Positions 1-8,691 of a stretch of DNA of 64,000 nucleotides are shown here, one piece after another (positions within the stretch are counted from its first letter, which is position 1; the number at the start of each line of letters is the position of its first letter). The DNA is from Trichomonas tenax (taxonomy: Eukaryota; Parabasalia; Trichomonadida; Trichomonadidae), in contig JALKBU010000025.1 of assembly GCA_023091735.1 (NCBI GenBank), forward strand, positions 1 through 64,000, read 5' to 3'. A program made the translations under genes and the position numbers. The notes beneath the pieces are model-generated. The model saw nothing but the letters and a program-made list of their open reading frames with translations, did not search any database and was not told the origin of the DNA.

Positions 1-757
1 AAAAAAGCATATTTGTGATTAGATTTACCTATTTATCATCGACAACAACATATTTTACGTTATAAAAATGCTATACAATGGTAATATAATATATTATAAT
101 GAGTAAAGCACATCATGGCAAATCAATATTTTGATGCAAGATATACCTAATATTTTAATGAAATATATACTTTGTTAGCTAATTCTTTAATATATCATGC
201 ACAACAGGATTTTGTACATTAGGGTTCAATAACTTAGCAAAAAGTTAATCCAGTGAGTTAAAAAACGAGTTTCGCCGACTTTGCGTATCAATTTTAGACA
301 AGCCTTCTGATAATCGTGATAAAATTATAAATTTGATCGATGTATTATTATCGCATAGTACAGGTTTGGTATAAATATAAGAATTGTAACTAGTTTAGGC
401 AATGAAATCAGATCTATGGAAATTATTCTTGTGCAAAATAATTATTACAATGTGTATAGATAATTTACAAATAACACGTGAAAGGCATGTCATAATTACA
501 TCCAATTTGTATATCTAAATAACTATATCATGACTTATACACTGAAAAACAATAACAAGTATAAATCCGGAGAATGAATGTATAAATGAAAGGATATAGT
601 TGCAGTGCAATTGTGGATATGAATAGCCAGACTGAATTCAAGATCAAGAAAGTTTGCCGAAGGAAATAAAGAACAAATATGCAATTAATAGGTAATATTA
701 TTATAGCAGCAGTGATGAGATATCGACCAGATACTCAAAATGCATAAAAGCAGATAA
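1..757. other. Intergenic, no supported gene
   Basis: AT-rich sequence with stops in all frames and no open frame I would call a gene. A slightly less AT-rich patch near 265-320 has short coding-like runs broken by stops and could be a decayed gene fragment, but I cannot assign a family. Confidence 0.5.
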
Positions 758-1519
758 TTATTTCTGATATAAAAATCGCATTTGATTGTATTCTGGTTTA
801 TATGCACCTGACATCCAAAAGCTTTGTGCAGAAAGTCCACCTCCTTTACTATCATTGTTAGAACTATCAAAATCATCCGAGCCACCTCCACCACAAGCGA
901 CGAGAACAGAATGGAAAATATCATATTCAAGCATCATCAAAGCTGTTCTTCCACCACCTGATGCAACAGGTGTACCATACCCTGAATAGTATGGTCTTGT
1001 AGGACCTCCTCCACCTGGCATGTAAACAGATTTTGCAAATGCATCACCAATGAAAGGTTTTACTTCATATCTTCTCTGGTCTCCAATCATAATAAAAGCC
1101 TTTGTTTCTTGAGATATAAAAAGAGTTGAAGAGACAAAACCTCCAGGACCTGATGAGTACTTAGATGGATTGCATTTCGCATTACCACGATAGAAATCAA
1201 CGACACTTTGATTGCATCGATTTGTTTGGGGATTAATATATGAACATGTATCATTTATTGAATTAAAACCACCACTGGCACCAGAAACTTTAAATGTATA
1301 AATGCCACGCGGCAAAATCACTTCATAATTAGTGCAATCATAATTTGATTCGCATGGATAGTAGAATTCATATGCGCTCTTATATCTGGTGACATTTGGC
1401 TCCCCTTTTGATGAGTTGACAAGTCTTAATATCTTACCATTGAACAATAATGGTTTTTGAGATTTTTTATTTTTTGATGCAGTATAATGCAGAAGATATA
1501 AAAACGCGAAATGACACAT
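758..1519 (-). pseudogene. Truncated glycine-rich (ALK/LTK-like) protein fragment
   Basis: The 253-residue frame resembles the glycine-rich domain of ALK/LTK receptors and of trichomonad glycine-rich proteins. A beta-sandwich-like opening (residues ~65-85, ending KVSGASGG) is followed by glycine-dense loops with GGGG runs (residues ~170-175 and 210-216) and hydrophobic strands such as FHSVLVACGGGG. Family members are normally followed by more glycine-rich sequence and often a membrane segment; here the frame stops soon after the second GGGG loop, so the 3' part seems lost. The 5' end is also doubtful: the ATG at 1519 overlaps a TCATTT initiator-like sequence, and there is no convincing signal peptide although the first ~12 residues are hydrophobic. 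I infer a truncated copy of a lineage-expanded surface family. An expressed short form is possible. Confidence 0.5.
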
Positions 1520-2353
1520 ATTTGTTTATCGAAAAAAATATCACATATGAAGATACATAGAGAGTTCAATTCAATACAAATCAAGAGAGAGGTGTATTGA
1601 CTTCGAGTGTCCACAGACAGCAATTCCAGTATGATCAATATGTTTAAAGGACAATAGGAATACATACTATCGGGTTGGATCTTACTATTGTCGTTTATGT
1701 TGATCAATAATTTACAATTTAGCAACAAATTTCGAATTAAATCAACAAAAAAGCAGCACACAATATATAAGTATCATTACATTCCATTCAATGATAAGTC
1801 ACTAGTATATAAAATGATATTTAAAAATGTCGAGATTTTGTTATTTACTATTATGAGTTAAAAATGTATTTCTAGACCACAATTCCGTCCAGTTATGAGT
1901 TTAGCTGAATGGTTTAAGCTTGATTGGCCAAGGATATAACTAAAAATGGAAGGTAAAGATAAAAATAAATTGAAACTTTACAAATAATTTCAATTTTTAA
2001 AATTTAGTATATCGTTGTTAACAATATTATAGTCATATATAGACGATAAATGTCAAAAAAATTGATAAAAAGGTGCCTCTAACCGTTTGGCCCGGTAACT
2101 AAAGGCATCTGTATATATCGCACATATGTATAACATTCTAAATTCATCAATTTTGGTCGCTAAATCCCAAAAATGGAGTCAAAACACTTCTATCAAGAGC
2201 TTCTTCAATAATATATAAAATTTCAAAAATCAAACTTTTTGTAGTGCAAGGGATTGCATGCTATGATGCAATGCAATGATGGGAAGAGTAATTTTGATCT
2301 TATTTAAAATATGATAAATTATTAACAATTTTAGAACAAATAAGTACAATATA
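1520..2353. other. Intergenic, mostly featureless
   Basis: About 830 AT-rich bases between two minus-strand genes. Apart from the imperfect hairpin at 2071-2110, listed separately, I see nothing coding or repeated. Confidence 0.6.
2071..2110. other. GC-rich imperfect hairpin
   Basis: The left arm AGGTGCCTCTAACCG can pair with a right arm whose reverse complement reads AGATGCCTTTAGTTACCG, with a three-base bulge and a short loop containing TTTGGCC. It stands out in very AT-rich surroundings, about 640 bases from the 5' end of the glycine-rich fragment and 240 bases beyond the 3' end of the EF-hand gene. A structured RNA or 3'-end element is possible, but no known RNA class is recognised. Confidence 0.3.
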
Positions 2354-2989
2354 TCAATGCTTTGTCAATGAAGAATAACTTTCAACCATTCCATTTGTAA
2401 TTTGCTGAACTAAACTAATAATTGTATCAATTGGAACTAAATCATCGAAAGCAGGATCATTGAGGTTCATTTTGAGGTTGGCCTCAGCATGACGCTGCAA
2501 CATATCTAAAACCCATTGGAAATTTCTTCCAAGAAGTTGTTGAATCTGTAATAAATCATATAGACGTTTGACGGCATCACCATCAATGAACTTAATATCA
2601 TCAGATTCCAAAACTTGGAATGATGTTGAAATTGCAACTAAAACCCAGTCCTTCAAAGCATCTTTGTTTTGATCAATAAGTATTTTGCAAAGCGTTTCAG
2701 TGCAGTAAGCACCGCATTTAAAACCAAAATCGCAATCATTTGGATCAAGTTGTGCTTGCTGAAGGAATCTAATGAATTTCTCTATGTCAGACTTATTTAC
2801 ACACCCATCTTGATCTTTATCCAGCGAATAAAGGAAAATTATCGAATTTTCTTCTATATCGTGATTTTCCATCAATCTGATCTTGCTGAGCTTGAAAATC
2901 GGTATCTTTTCTTCCTCATCATCATCTCCTCCACATATTTCTTTTTGATAATAAGAAATAGAATTTGATGCTGAAATCTCATTACCCAT
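2354..2989 (-). CDS. EF-hand protein with predicted N-myristoylation
   Basis: A 211-residue protein with one good calcium-binding loop near residues 56-67, DKDQDGCVNKSD. Aspartates sit at positions 1, 3 and 5, glycine at 6, and aspartate rather than glutamate at position 12. The N-terminus MGNEIS fits the consensus for N-myristoylation at Gly2, so a membrane-associated calcium sensor is inferred, comparable in outline to calcineurin-B or recoverin types. An acidic stretch (GGDDDEEE) lies at residues ~20-27. The rest is helical, and no second canonical EF-hand loop is obvious. Upstream lies a TTTACATGACA motif (plus-strand 3010-3020) about 21 bases before the start. Partner and exact family are unknown. 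Confidence 0.75.
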   Translation of the reverse strand: MGNEISASNSISYYQKEICGGDDDEEEKIPIFKLSKIRLMENHDIEENSIIFLYSLDKDQDGCVNKSDIEKFIRFLQQAQLDPNDCDFGFKCGAYCTETLCKILIDQNKDALKDWVLVAISTSFQVLESDDIKFIDGDAVKRLYDLLQIQQLLGRNFQWVLDMLQRHAEANLKMNLNDPAFDDLVPIDTIISLVQQITNGMVESYSSLTKH

Positions 2990-3009
2990 TATATATTTGA
3001 CGCTATATT

Positions 3010-3020
3010 TTTACATGACA
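3010..3020 (-). promoter_or_regulatory. TTTACATGACA upstream element (EF-hand gene)
   Basis: The plus strand reads TTTACATGACA, about 21 bases upstream of the minus-strand start at 2989. The same or complementary motif lies close to several other starts in this window, which suggests a shared promoter element. No function has been shown here. Confidence 0.35.
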
Positions 3021-3246
3021 AATATTATTTATAAAGCAAATTTTAATTAACAATAAAAATGGTTCAGATTTAACATGTAGATTAATAATTAATTATTAAA
3101 ATAATTATGAAACCTGACAATTTGATTTTTATCTGTCAAATATATAATGAATCCATAATTAGATATTAGATACGATTTTGTTGCTAATTTTTAAATAAAA
3201 GTCAAAATACAAATTGACAATAAAAAAAGCGCACGTTTACTAAAAA

Positions 3247-4776
3247 ATGGAAGAAAATGTTTTTCAGCCTTCTTTTGAAGATTTGTTGCAAATTTGTTCA
3301 CTGGGAATGAACAACTCGATAGTTCTATGGAATGATATAAATGTTACGCAAAATAAAGAGTATTTGATCGCTAAATCGAAAGCATTATTGAATCAGAACA
3401 AATATAATGAAGCGATAGAGTTATTAGAGAATGTTACTATCGATGAAATACACAATGAACGCGTTTTAAACACTTATTATGAAGTTTTACTTGAATCATA
3501 TTTCATTTTACAAAAATTCAGCAATATTTCGATAATACTACAAAACCCAATGTTTGATAATCTAGAGAAAAGCATAAAGCTCAATATTTTAGCCGGGAAA
3601 TGCTATTTAAAGATTGATAAAACTCAAGGAATGGAAAGCAAAGCTTTTCCTTTCCTGTTGACAGCATACATGCAGTATCCTTACTCTTTTGAGTTAATAG
3701 AACTCCTCATTTCACTTGATTATACAGATTTTATTCAACATCCGAATAATCCAGTATTTAACACTTATCTCGAAGCCAGAAGACTCATGTACACACGCCA
3801 ATACAGTGAAGCAAAAAGAATTCTCATTGACATTGATAGAACTCATCCAAATTGTATTCCTGTAATTACTAAGATTTGCATGTGCTGCTACTTGACAAAA
3901 GACATACCGGGATTCAAGTTATATTCTTCTAAGCTCCCATCGAATGAAATGGAAATTGTTGATATTCGCGCAAAATATTTGAAAGATGACAATGAAGTCG
4001 ACAAACTAAACGATTTAGTTGTTAACGCTTTGAACATTGATCAACTTAATCCGAATGCATGGATCGCTTTCAGTTATCTTCAAGAGTTAAAGAAAGAAAA
4101 TACAAAAGCATTACATATTACGAACCATGCACTTATTTTGGATCCAAACTCATGGAGAGCGAACTATAGACAAGGCTCACTAAGGTTTGCTAAAGGAGAG
4201 ATCGGCAATGTCAAGAAAGCAAAGGAATCATTCCTTAGATGTCACAAGATTCGTCCTGAAATTGATACTTTCCTTGCTTTGACTCAATGTGAGTTATTCA
4301 TTGGAAACAAAGAAGCAGCAGTTCTTTATGCAACGGAAGCTATAAATATGTTCCCTGATCACACAAAACCTGATGGAGCTATGGCTCTTACATTACTAGG
4401 AATCAGTCAATGCAAGATTGATGTATCTAAAGGTAAATCGCTTCTTATTAAAGCTTTGAGTGCAGATACAGAAAACATGGATGCATTGGGATGTCTCGTT
4501 GATCTATACATTGAACAGCAGGCGTTCCCTGAAGCGTTGCAGTTATTGCATGATCACGAACAGTGCTCGAATCAGTTTTTCATCCAATACAAGTATGCCG
4601 AAGTTTACACATTCATGAAGCAATATGAAGACGCTCTTGCTCACATCGACAACGCATTACGCATTAGAGTTAACAACGATAGAGCTATTGAGCTTCGCGG
4701 ACACATTGTCAACATGATTGGACCACTTGAAGAGGAAGATGGAGGCCAGGGAAGGATGTTCTACGCTGTTATATAA
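3247..4776 (+). CDS. TPR protein, APC7-like subunit of the anaphase-promoting complex
   Basis: A 509-residue all-helical protein made of tetratricopeptide repeats from about residue 25 to 495. Clear repeat helices include WIAFSYLQELKKENTKALHI, WRANYRQGSLRFAKGE and YKYAEVYTFMKQYEDALAHI. Order and length agree with ANAPC7: a divergent N-terminal half, a regular C-terminal TPR array and a short acidic tail. In that complex APC7 is a scaffold TPR subunit of the ubiquitin ligase that drives mitotic exit. The start is the first ATG after the AT-rich leader, and no strong TCAYTW initiator is visible. Other superhelical TPR subunits such as CDC16 or CDC27 are the main alternatives; the weak early repeats favour APC7. 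Confidence 0.6.
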   Translation: MEENVFQPSFEDLLQICSLGMNNSIVLWNDINVTQNKEYLIAKSKALLNQNKYNEAIELLENVTIDEIHNERVLNTYYEVLLESYFILQKFSNISIILQNPMFDNLEKSIKLNILAGKCYLKIDKTQGMESKAFPFLLTAYMQYPYSFELIELLISLDYTDFIQHPNNPVFNTYLEARRLMYTRQYSEAKRILIDIDRTHPNCIPVITKICMCCYLTKDIPGFKLYSSKLPSNEMEIVDIRAKYLKDDNEVDKLNDLVVNALNIDQLNPNAWIAFSYLQELKKENTKALHITNHALILDPNSWRANYRQGSLRFAKGEIGNVKKAKESFLRCHKIRPEIDTFLALTQCELFIGNKEAAVLYATEAINMFPDHTKPDGAMALTLLGISQCKIDVSKGKSLLIKALSADTENMDALGCLVDLYIEQQAFPEALQLLHDHEQCSNQFFIQYKYAEVYTFMKQYEDALAHIDNALRIRVNNDRAIELRGHIVNMIGPLEEEDGGQGRMFYAVI

Positions 4777-5111
4777 AAATTATTATATTTTGTTTGTACA
4801 AACTCCGCAAAGTATTATACTTCCTTAGAGAACATAAATATACAATAAGACACATATAATGATGATATTGTGTAAATATTAGACTTAGATATTGCTGAAA
4901 TATTTTGATAATTTGAAAATATATGAAATGTTAATATGATGAGATTTGATATTATGAATAGTTTTGGTTCGTTGAGAAAAGATTACTCTATGAGTTTCGG
5001 TTTATGATGCATGATTTCAAATTTTGATATCAAGAGATGCGAAAGTGAAATAAGAAATATATTTTAGAAAATGAAATTTATGAAAAATAGAATTATTGTT
5101 ATAAGATAAAA
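4777..5111. other. Intergenic, no features seen
   Basis: AT-rich spacer between the TPR gene and profilin. No open frame, repeat or RNA gene is recognisable apart from the initiator at its downstream end. Confidence 0.6.
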
Positions 5112-5117
5112 TCATTT
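5112..5117 (+). promoter_or_regulatory. Trichomonad initiator (TCATTT) of the profilin gene
   Basis: TCATTT lies 14 bases before the ATG at 5126 and matches the TCAYTW initiator established for Trichomonas vaginalis promoters. It supports the chosen start. Confidence 0.7.
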
Positions 5118-5125
5118 TTTTATAA

Positions 5126-5491
5126 ATGAGTTTCAGTAATGTCGACTGCTTGATTGGAAAAGTCACAGGAGGCTCAATTATTGGACTTGATGGAGGAATT
5201 TGGGCATCTACACCAGGATTTTATGGCTCTACAGCCGAATTCGCGCATTTTAAAGAAGCATTTGACCCACAGAGTGAAAAAATCTTCAAAGGAATCGATT
5301 TTCTTGGCGAAACATACGTTGTTACAGACATTAACCCGGAGTGCGTTGTTGCAAAGAAAGGAACAAATAGCTTAGTGATTGTAAAACGAAAGAATTGCAT
5401 CGTTCTCGGTTACAACGATGACCAAATTAAATTTGAGACATGTTACAAGGCAGTTTTCGATTTAGCTCACTCATTACCGGAAGTCGAATAA
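5126..5491 (+). CDS. Profilin
   Basis: A 121-residue protein with the profilin fold signature. The segment IIGLDGGIWASTPGF (residues ~18-32) corresponds to the conserved G-x-DG-x-WA-x-S-x-GF region. It is followed by YVVTDINPECVVAKKG, SLVIVKRKNCIVLGYND and a C-terminal helix. Profilin binds G-actin and proline-rich ligands and controls actin polymerisation in the cytosol. Length is typical of protist profilins. The start is supported by a TCATTT initiator 14 bases upstream. Confidence 0.93.
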   Translation: MSFSNVDCLIGKVTGGSIIGLDGGIWASTPGFYGSTAEFAHFKEAFDPQSEKIFKGIDFLGETYVVTDINPECVVAKKGTNSLVIVKRKNCIVLGYNDDQIKFETCYKAVFDLAHSLPEVE

Positions 5492-5927
5492 AATATTGTT
5501 ACGTTTTCTCTTCGAAATCTTTCCACAATACTTTCTTGGCATAGAAATTTAATTTCATCACATTAACTCATCACAAAATAGGAAATTGAATAAATCCAAA
5601 AATAATATGAATATATAGTCCATATTAATCAAATTTATCTTTGCTTTTGAGAAGTATATATATTGGAAAGTTAATATAGATCATAGATGAATTATCTTTC
5701 TATTTCATATGATTAGAGATTGCAAGCTGATACCTAACTAATATTATCGTTGTATTAGCATATATAGTGAATATCAATCAATACTGAGGAAATGTTTTGC
5801 TACCTTTTATATATAATAGGATCTCTAGCGTACAGAAATCCTACCCCAAATAGTGTCAGGAAAAGTGATAGTATGTAAAGTGTTTTTGTCAGGTTTTACA
5901 TGCTAGCACACTTCGTGCTTTGAACCA

Positions 5928-6004
5928 ATTTCATCACAAAGAGTGACTGACTGCGTAGGATATGACACAAGTTCAATGCAGTCAGTCACTCATTGTGATG
6001 AAAT
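5928..6004. repeat. Hairpin 1 of the array
   Basis: The arms are 5928-5954 and 5978-6004, 27 bases each with one mismatch, enclosing a 23-base loop. The core GAGTGACTGACTGC pairs with GCAGTCAGTCACTC. Confidence 0.9.
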
Positions 6005-6052
6005 TTAACAAGTTTAAATTCATCTCAATATCGAATACAATTTTTACGCTTT

Positions 6053-6141
6053 CATGGTTTTCTTGAGACAATTCTGTTATCAAGTGGCCTTACATGAACA
6101 ATTTTGACCATTATGAGCAGAATTGCCTCAAGAAAACCATG
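6053..6141. repeat. Hairpin 2 of the array
   Basis: The arms are 6053-6076 and 6118-6141, 24 bases each with one mismatch, enclosing a 41-base loop. The left arm begins CATGGTTTTCTTGAG. Confidence 0.9.
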
Positions 6142-6275
6142 AAATTTCGTTGAGTTTTTTGGTTTGAGCAAAATCATCATGAAAAATAGATCACTGGATG
6201 GGATGTCTTACCAACCTTATGCATTGGGTTGTTTTTAATGATGATGTTGAAAATTTTTGAAATCAACGAAATTTC
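6141..6275. repeat. Hairpin 3 of the array (imperfect)
   Basis: The outer arms GAAATTTCGTTGA (from 6141) and TCAACGAAATTTC (to 6275) pair exactly. Inside, AATCATCAT pairs with ATGATGAT after an imperfect region. It directly abuts hairpin 2. Confidence 0.75.
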
Positions 6276-6305
6276 AATGACTTTATTTTAGAGAATCCTA
6301 TTTTT

Positions 6306-6374
6306 CTCGCTGCAATGCTGCTCATAAATGTATATGTATCCTTGATCATTTCTTGTGAACAGCATTGCAGCAAG
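6306..6374. repeat. Hairpin 4 of the array
   Basis: The arms are 6306-6323 and 6357-6374, 18 bases with two mismatches, and the loop is 33 bases. The core is GCTGCAATGCTG. Confidence 0.85.
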
Positions 6375-6409
6375 ACAAATTCCAAATTGCATACTGTTTT
6401 TACAAGATC

Positions 6410-6476
6410 ATCATACAGAATGACTCACTCCATATGGCTGCAGTTCCCTCATATAAAATGAGTCATTCTGCATGAT
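6410..6476. repeat. Hairpin 5 of the array
   Basis: The arms are 6410-6426 and 6460-6476, 17 bases with one mismatch, and the loop is 33 bases. The core is CAGAATGACTC. Confidence 0.85.
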
Positions 6477-6515
6477 TAATTTTTATTTTTCATTAATTTA
6501 GAAACATTGTTTGAG

Positions 6516-6630
6516 TTTTTCAAAAAAATATGGATATCTGACTTTATCACACATATTGCATTAACTGAGTTCATATGATTGTTCGTTTCATATACATGAT
6601 TTAGTCAGATATCCATGTTTTTTGAACAAA
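6516..6630. repeat. Hairpin 6 of the array
   Basis: The arms are 6516-6542 and 6604-6630, 27 bases with a few mismatches, and the loop is about 61 bases. The core ATGGATATCTGAC is exact. Confidence 0.85.
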
Positions 6631-6656
6631 TATAGTAGATATTTAACAAATCACCT

Positions 6657-6741
6657 ATTTGTCAATATTTTGCACGAAGAATGCATATAGTGCACAGTAA
6701 TATTAGATTCCATACATGCTTCGTGCATAATATTGACAAAT
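6657..6741. repeat. Hairpin 7 of the array
   Basis: The arms are 6657-6682 and 6716-6741, 26 bases with two mismatches, and the loop is 33 bases. The outer ATTTGTCAATATT is exact and the inner TGCACGAAG is shared. Confidence 0.9.
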
Positions 6742-6777
6742 AATCGAGCTTTGTATTAATCAACTTTTATTTTGCTT

Positions 6778-6870
6778 TTTAGCTCAAATCATAGTACACC
6801 TCCATCATATGAGGCTGATCCATGATAGGTTTGCCTCATATAATGAAACTGTGCTATGATTTGAGCTAAA
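6778..6870. repeat. Hairpin 8 of the array
   Basis: The arms are 6778-6815 and 6833-6870, 38 bases with about five mismatches, and the loop is 17 bases. It is the longest stem, and its outer TTTAGCTCAAATCATAG is exact. Confidence 0.9.
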
Positions 6871-7413
6871 ATGCCAAACAAAATTGTGGGTAATTTGGGA
6901 ATCTGGACTTTTTCAAAATATTAGGATATCCTAATATATTGATACTGCACTGACTCCCTATTTACTGGTAGTGGATGTATAATCAGTAATTCCAAATAAT
7001 TTAAATTTCAACTCTTTTTTTAAATAAATGCGAAAGATATGTACTGCTCAACTATGTGGGATTACCTGTTTGTAAGCATTAGCTGAAAATCAATTTGCAA
7101 GCAAATAATTGACACACAAATTATTTTCATGGCTTTTTCATGTGTTTACATGGCATGAGGTATCACTTTTCCTGACACTTTTTTTGGGCAGGATTTCCGT
7201 ACGCTGCATATATATAACAGGAACATTCGATATGCATCGTATTGATAAATTTATTCATAGTTAAATATGAGATTGTGTCGATAATAGAGCTAATTTTGTT
7301 TTATGACACGTAACCAAATATTTTGCCATGTAAGAATGAGGTTATTGTAGAGTTATCCGAATAATTAAATTATAGTCTTAATAAAAGTTGTAGAATCTAA
7401 ATATCATGTTTTT

Positions 7414-8476
7414 GAGATTGGAGTTTAATGAAATAAAAAATTTTATTGGAATAAAGGTGACTTTATGCGAATAAAGTGAATTTGGAATCAGACCCTATTT
7501 TTGAATAACCGCCAATTTGGAATAATGACGGTTATCCCAAATGCCAAAAATAGGCCGAAAAGTGACAATAATGGAATACCCGAATTATTTGGAATCGCCG
7601 AATATTTGGATATGCGAATAATGCTCTCAAAATTTGGAATCAACTTTGATATTGGAATTAGGAATAATGGATAATAATGGAATCAAAAATACTTTGGAAT
7701 AACCGACAAGCAGTTGGAAACATAATCACTTTATCCTCAATTCCAATTCAAATTGAGATAGCATTATCATCCAGAATTTGTGATAAAGAGGAAAAAGGAA
7801 GGACTACTGCGAGTCAAACCAGCAAACCTCTTCATTTAAGCTTGGAGTGTTTTGCTAATTGAGCTATGAGGCGAAGCAATTTTTCTCAATCTATTTCAGG
7901 TATTTAATCGCACGCTATATATTTGGAATCTCCGGATCTTCAAAATCGATGTGCACTTCAAATATAGAGCATATACAATAACAGTGATTTAAAAATCGAA
8001 AAGTTAGAAATGATTTATTCTGATATCTTTTCATTTTAAAGCAAAACTACATTTTTAATCGATAGAATTCATTGACTGTCGTATTGCATATATCATAGCA
8101 CGCATCAATGTATTCTCTATTCAACAAAAAGTGGAATCAAAGTGGAAGAATAATTGACATGTAAACAAGCTCGATGTCAGCTAACAACTTCTTAATAAGT
8201 TGCTATATCACAGAGACCTTGAGGTCGATTCCTAATTCCATTATTCCACTTTTGATTTCAAATTCATTTTTGATTCCAATTCCGAATTCATTTTGATTCC
8301 AAAAAATCGATTATTCCATTATTGTCACTTTTCGGCCTATTTTTGGAATATGGGATAACCGTCATTATTCCAAATCGGCGGTTATTCAAAAATAGGGTCT
8401 GATTCCAAATTCACTTTATTCGCATAAAGTCACCTTTATTCCAATAATGTTTTTTATTCCATTAAACTCCATTATC
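7414..8476. mobile_element. Fold-back element with ~155-base inverted repeats
   Basis: The left arm (about 7420-7576) and right arm (about 8313-8470) are near-perfect inverted copies; both contain GGTGACTTTATGCGAATAAA and TAGGCCGAAAAGTGACAATA in corresponding positions. Both arms and the adjoining inner sequence are full of scattered TTGGAAT/TGGAATA motifs. The centre (about 7700-8220) has no gene; a 61-codon open frame at 7677-7862 starts in the TTGGAAT-rich zone and resembles nothing. No transposase is present. I call a non-autonomous inverted-repeat element; a convincing target-site duplication was not found. Confidence 0.8.
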
Positions 8477-8691
8477 CACTTCAACTATCAAAAATATAAA
8501 TCGGAAATATGTTATGTAGCATATTTCCATACTATATCGAAAAAGATTTTAATATTGAATGACAAATAATCGTCAAACACCAATTTTGAATACAAAATAA
8601 TCGTTTTTCCTCTTTGGAGAAAAAATCACCTTTAAGAGATTCGAAAAATTTTGATAAATATAAGGTCAATATATGATAGAAAGTCTATAGA

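Larger units (their letters stand above)
5827..7205. mobile_element. Non-coding TIR element holding an array of hairpins
   Basis: Terminal inverted repeats lie at 5827-5870 (AGCGTACAGAAATCCTACCC at its edge) and 7161-7205; the reverse complement of the right end starts GCGTACGGAAATCCTGCCC. The arms match at most positions over about 44 bases. Near-identical 12-base direct repeats flank it (ATATATAATAGG at 5809-5820, ATATATAACAGG at 7210-7221) and may be a target duplication. There is no coding frame. The interior is a chain of independent inverted repeats (5928-6004, 6053-6141, 6141-6275, 6306-6374, 6410-6476, 6516-6630, 6657-6741, 6778-6870), plus weaker ones near 6889-7007 and 7085-7128. 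The form suggests a non-autonomous DNA transposon, but the internal design is unusual. Confidence 0.75.

Noticed and set aside
786..989. 67-codon Pro/Ser-rich plus-strand frame
   Set aside because: It is the antisense of the Gly-rich codons of the glycine-rich fragment.
5928..6870. The hairpin row as a CRISPR array
   Set aside because: The stems are not copies of one repeat, there are no equal spacers and no cas genes, and the host is eukaryotic.
7677..7862. 61-codon frame in the fold-back element
   Set aside because: It starts in the TTGGAAT-rich arm region, is short, and shows no similarity to a transposase or any known domain.
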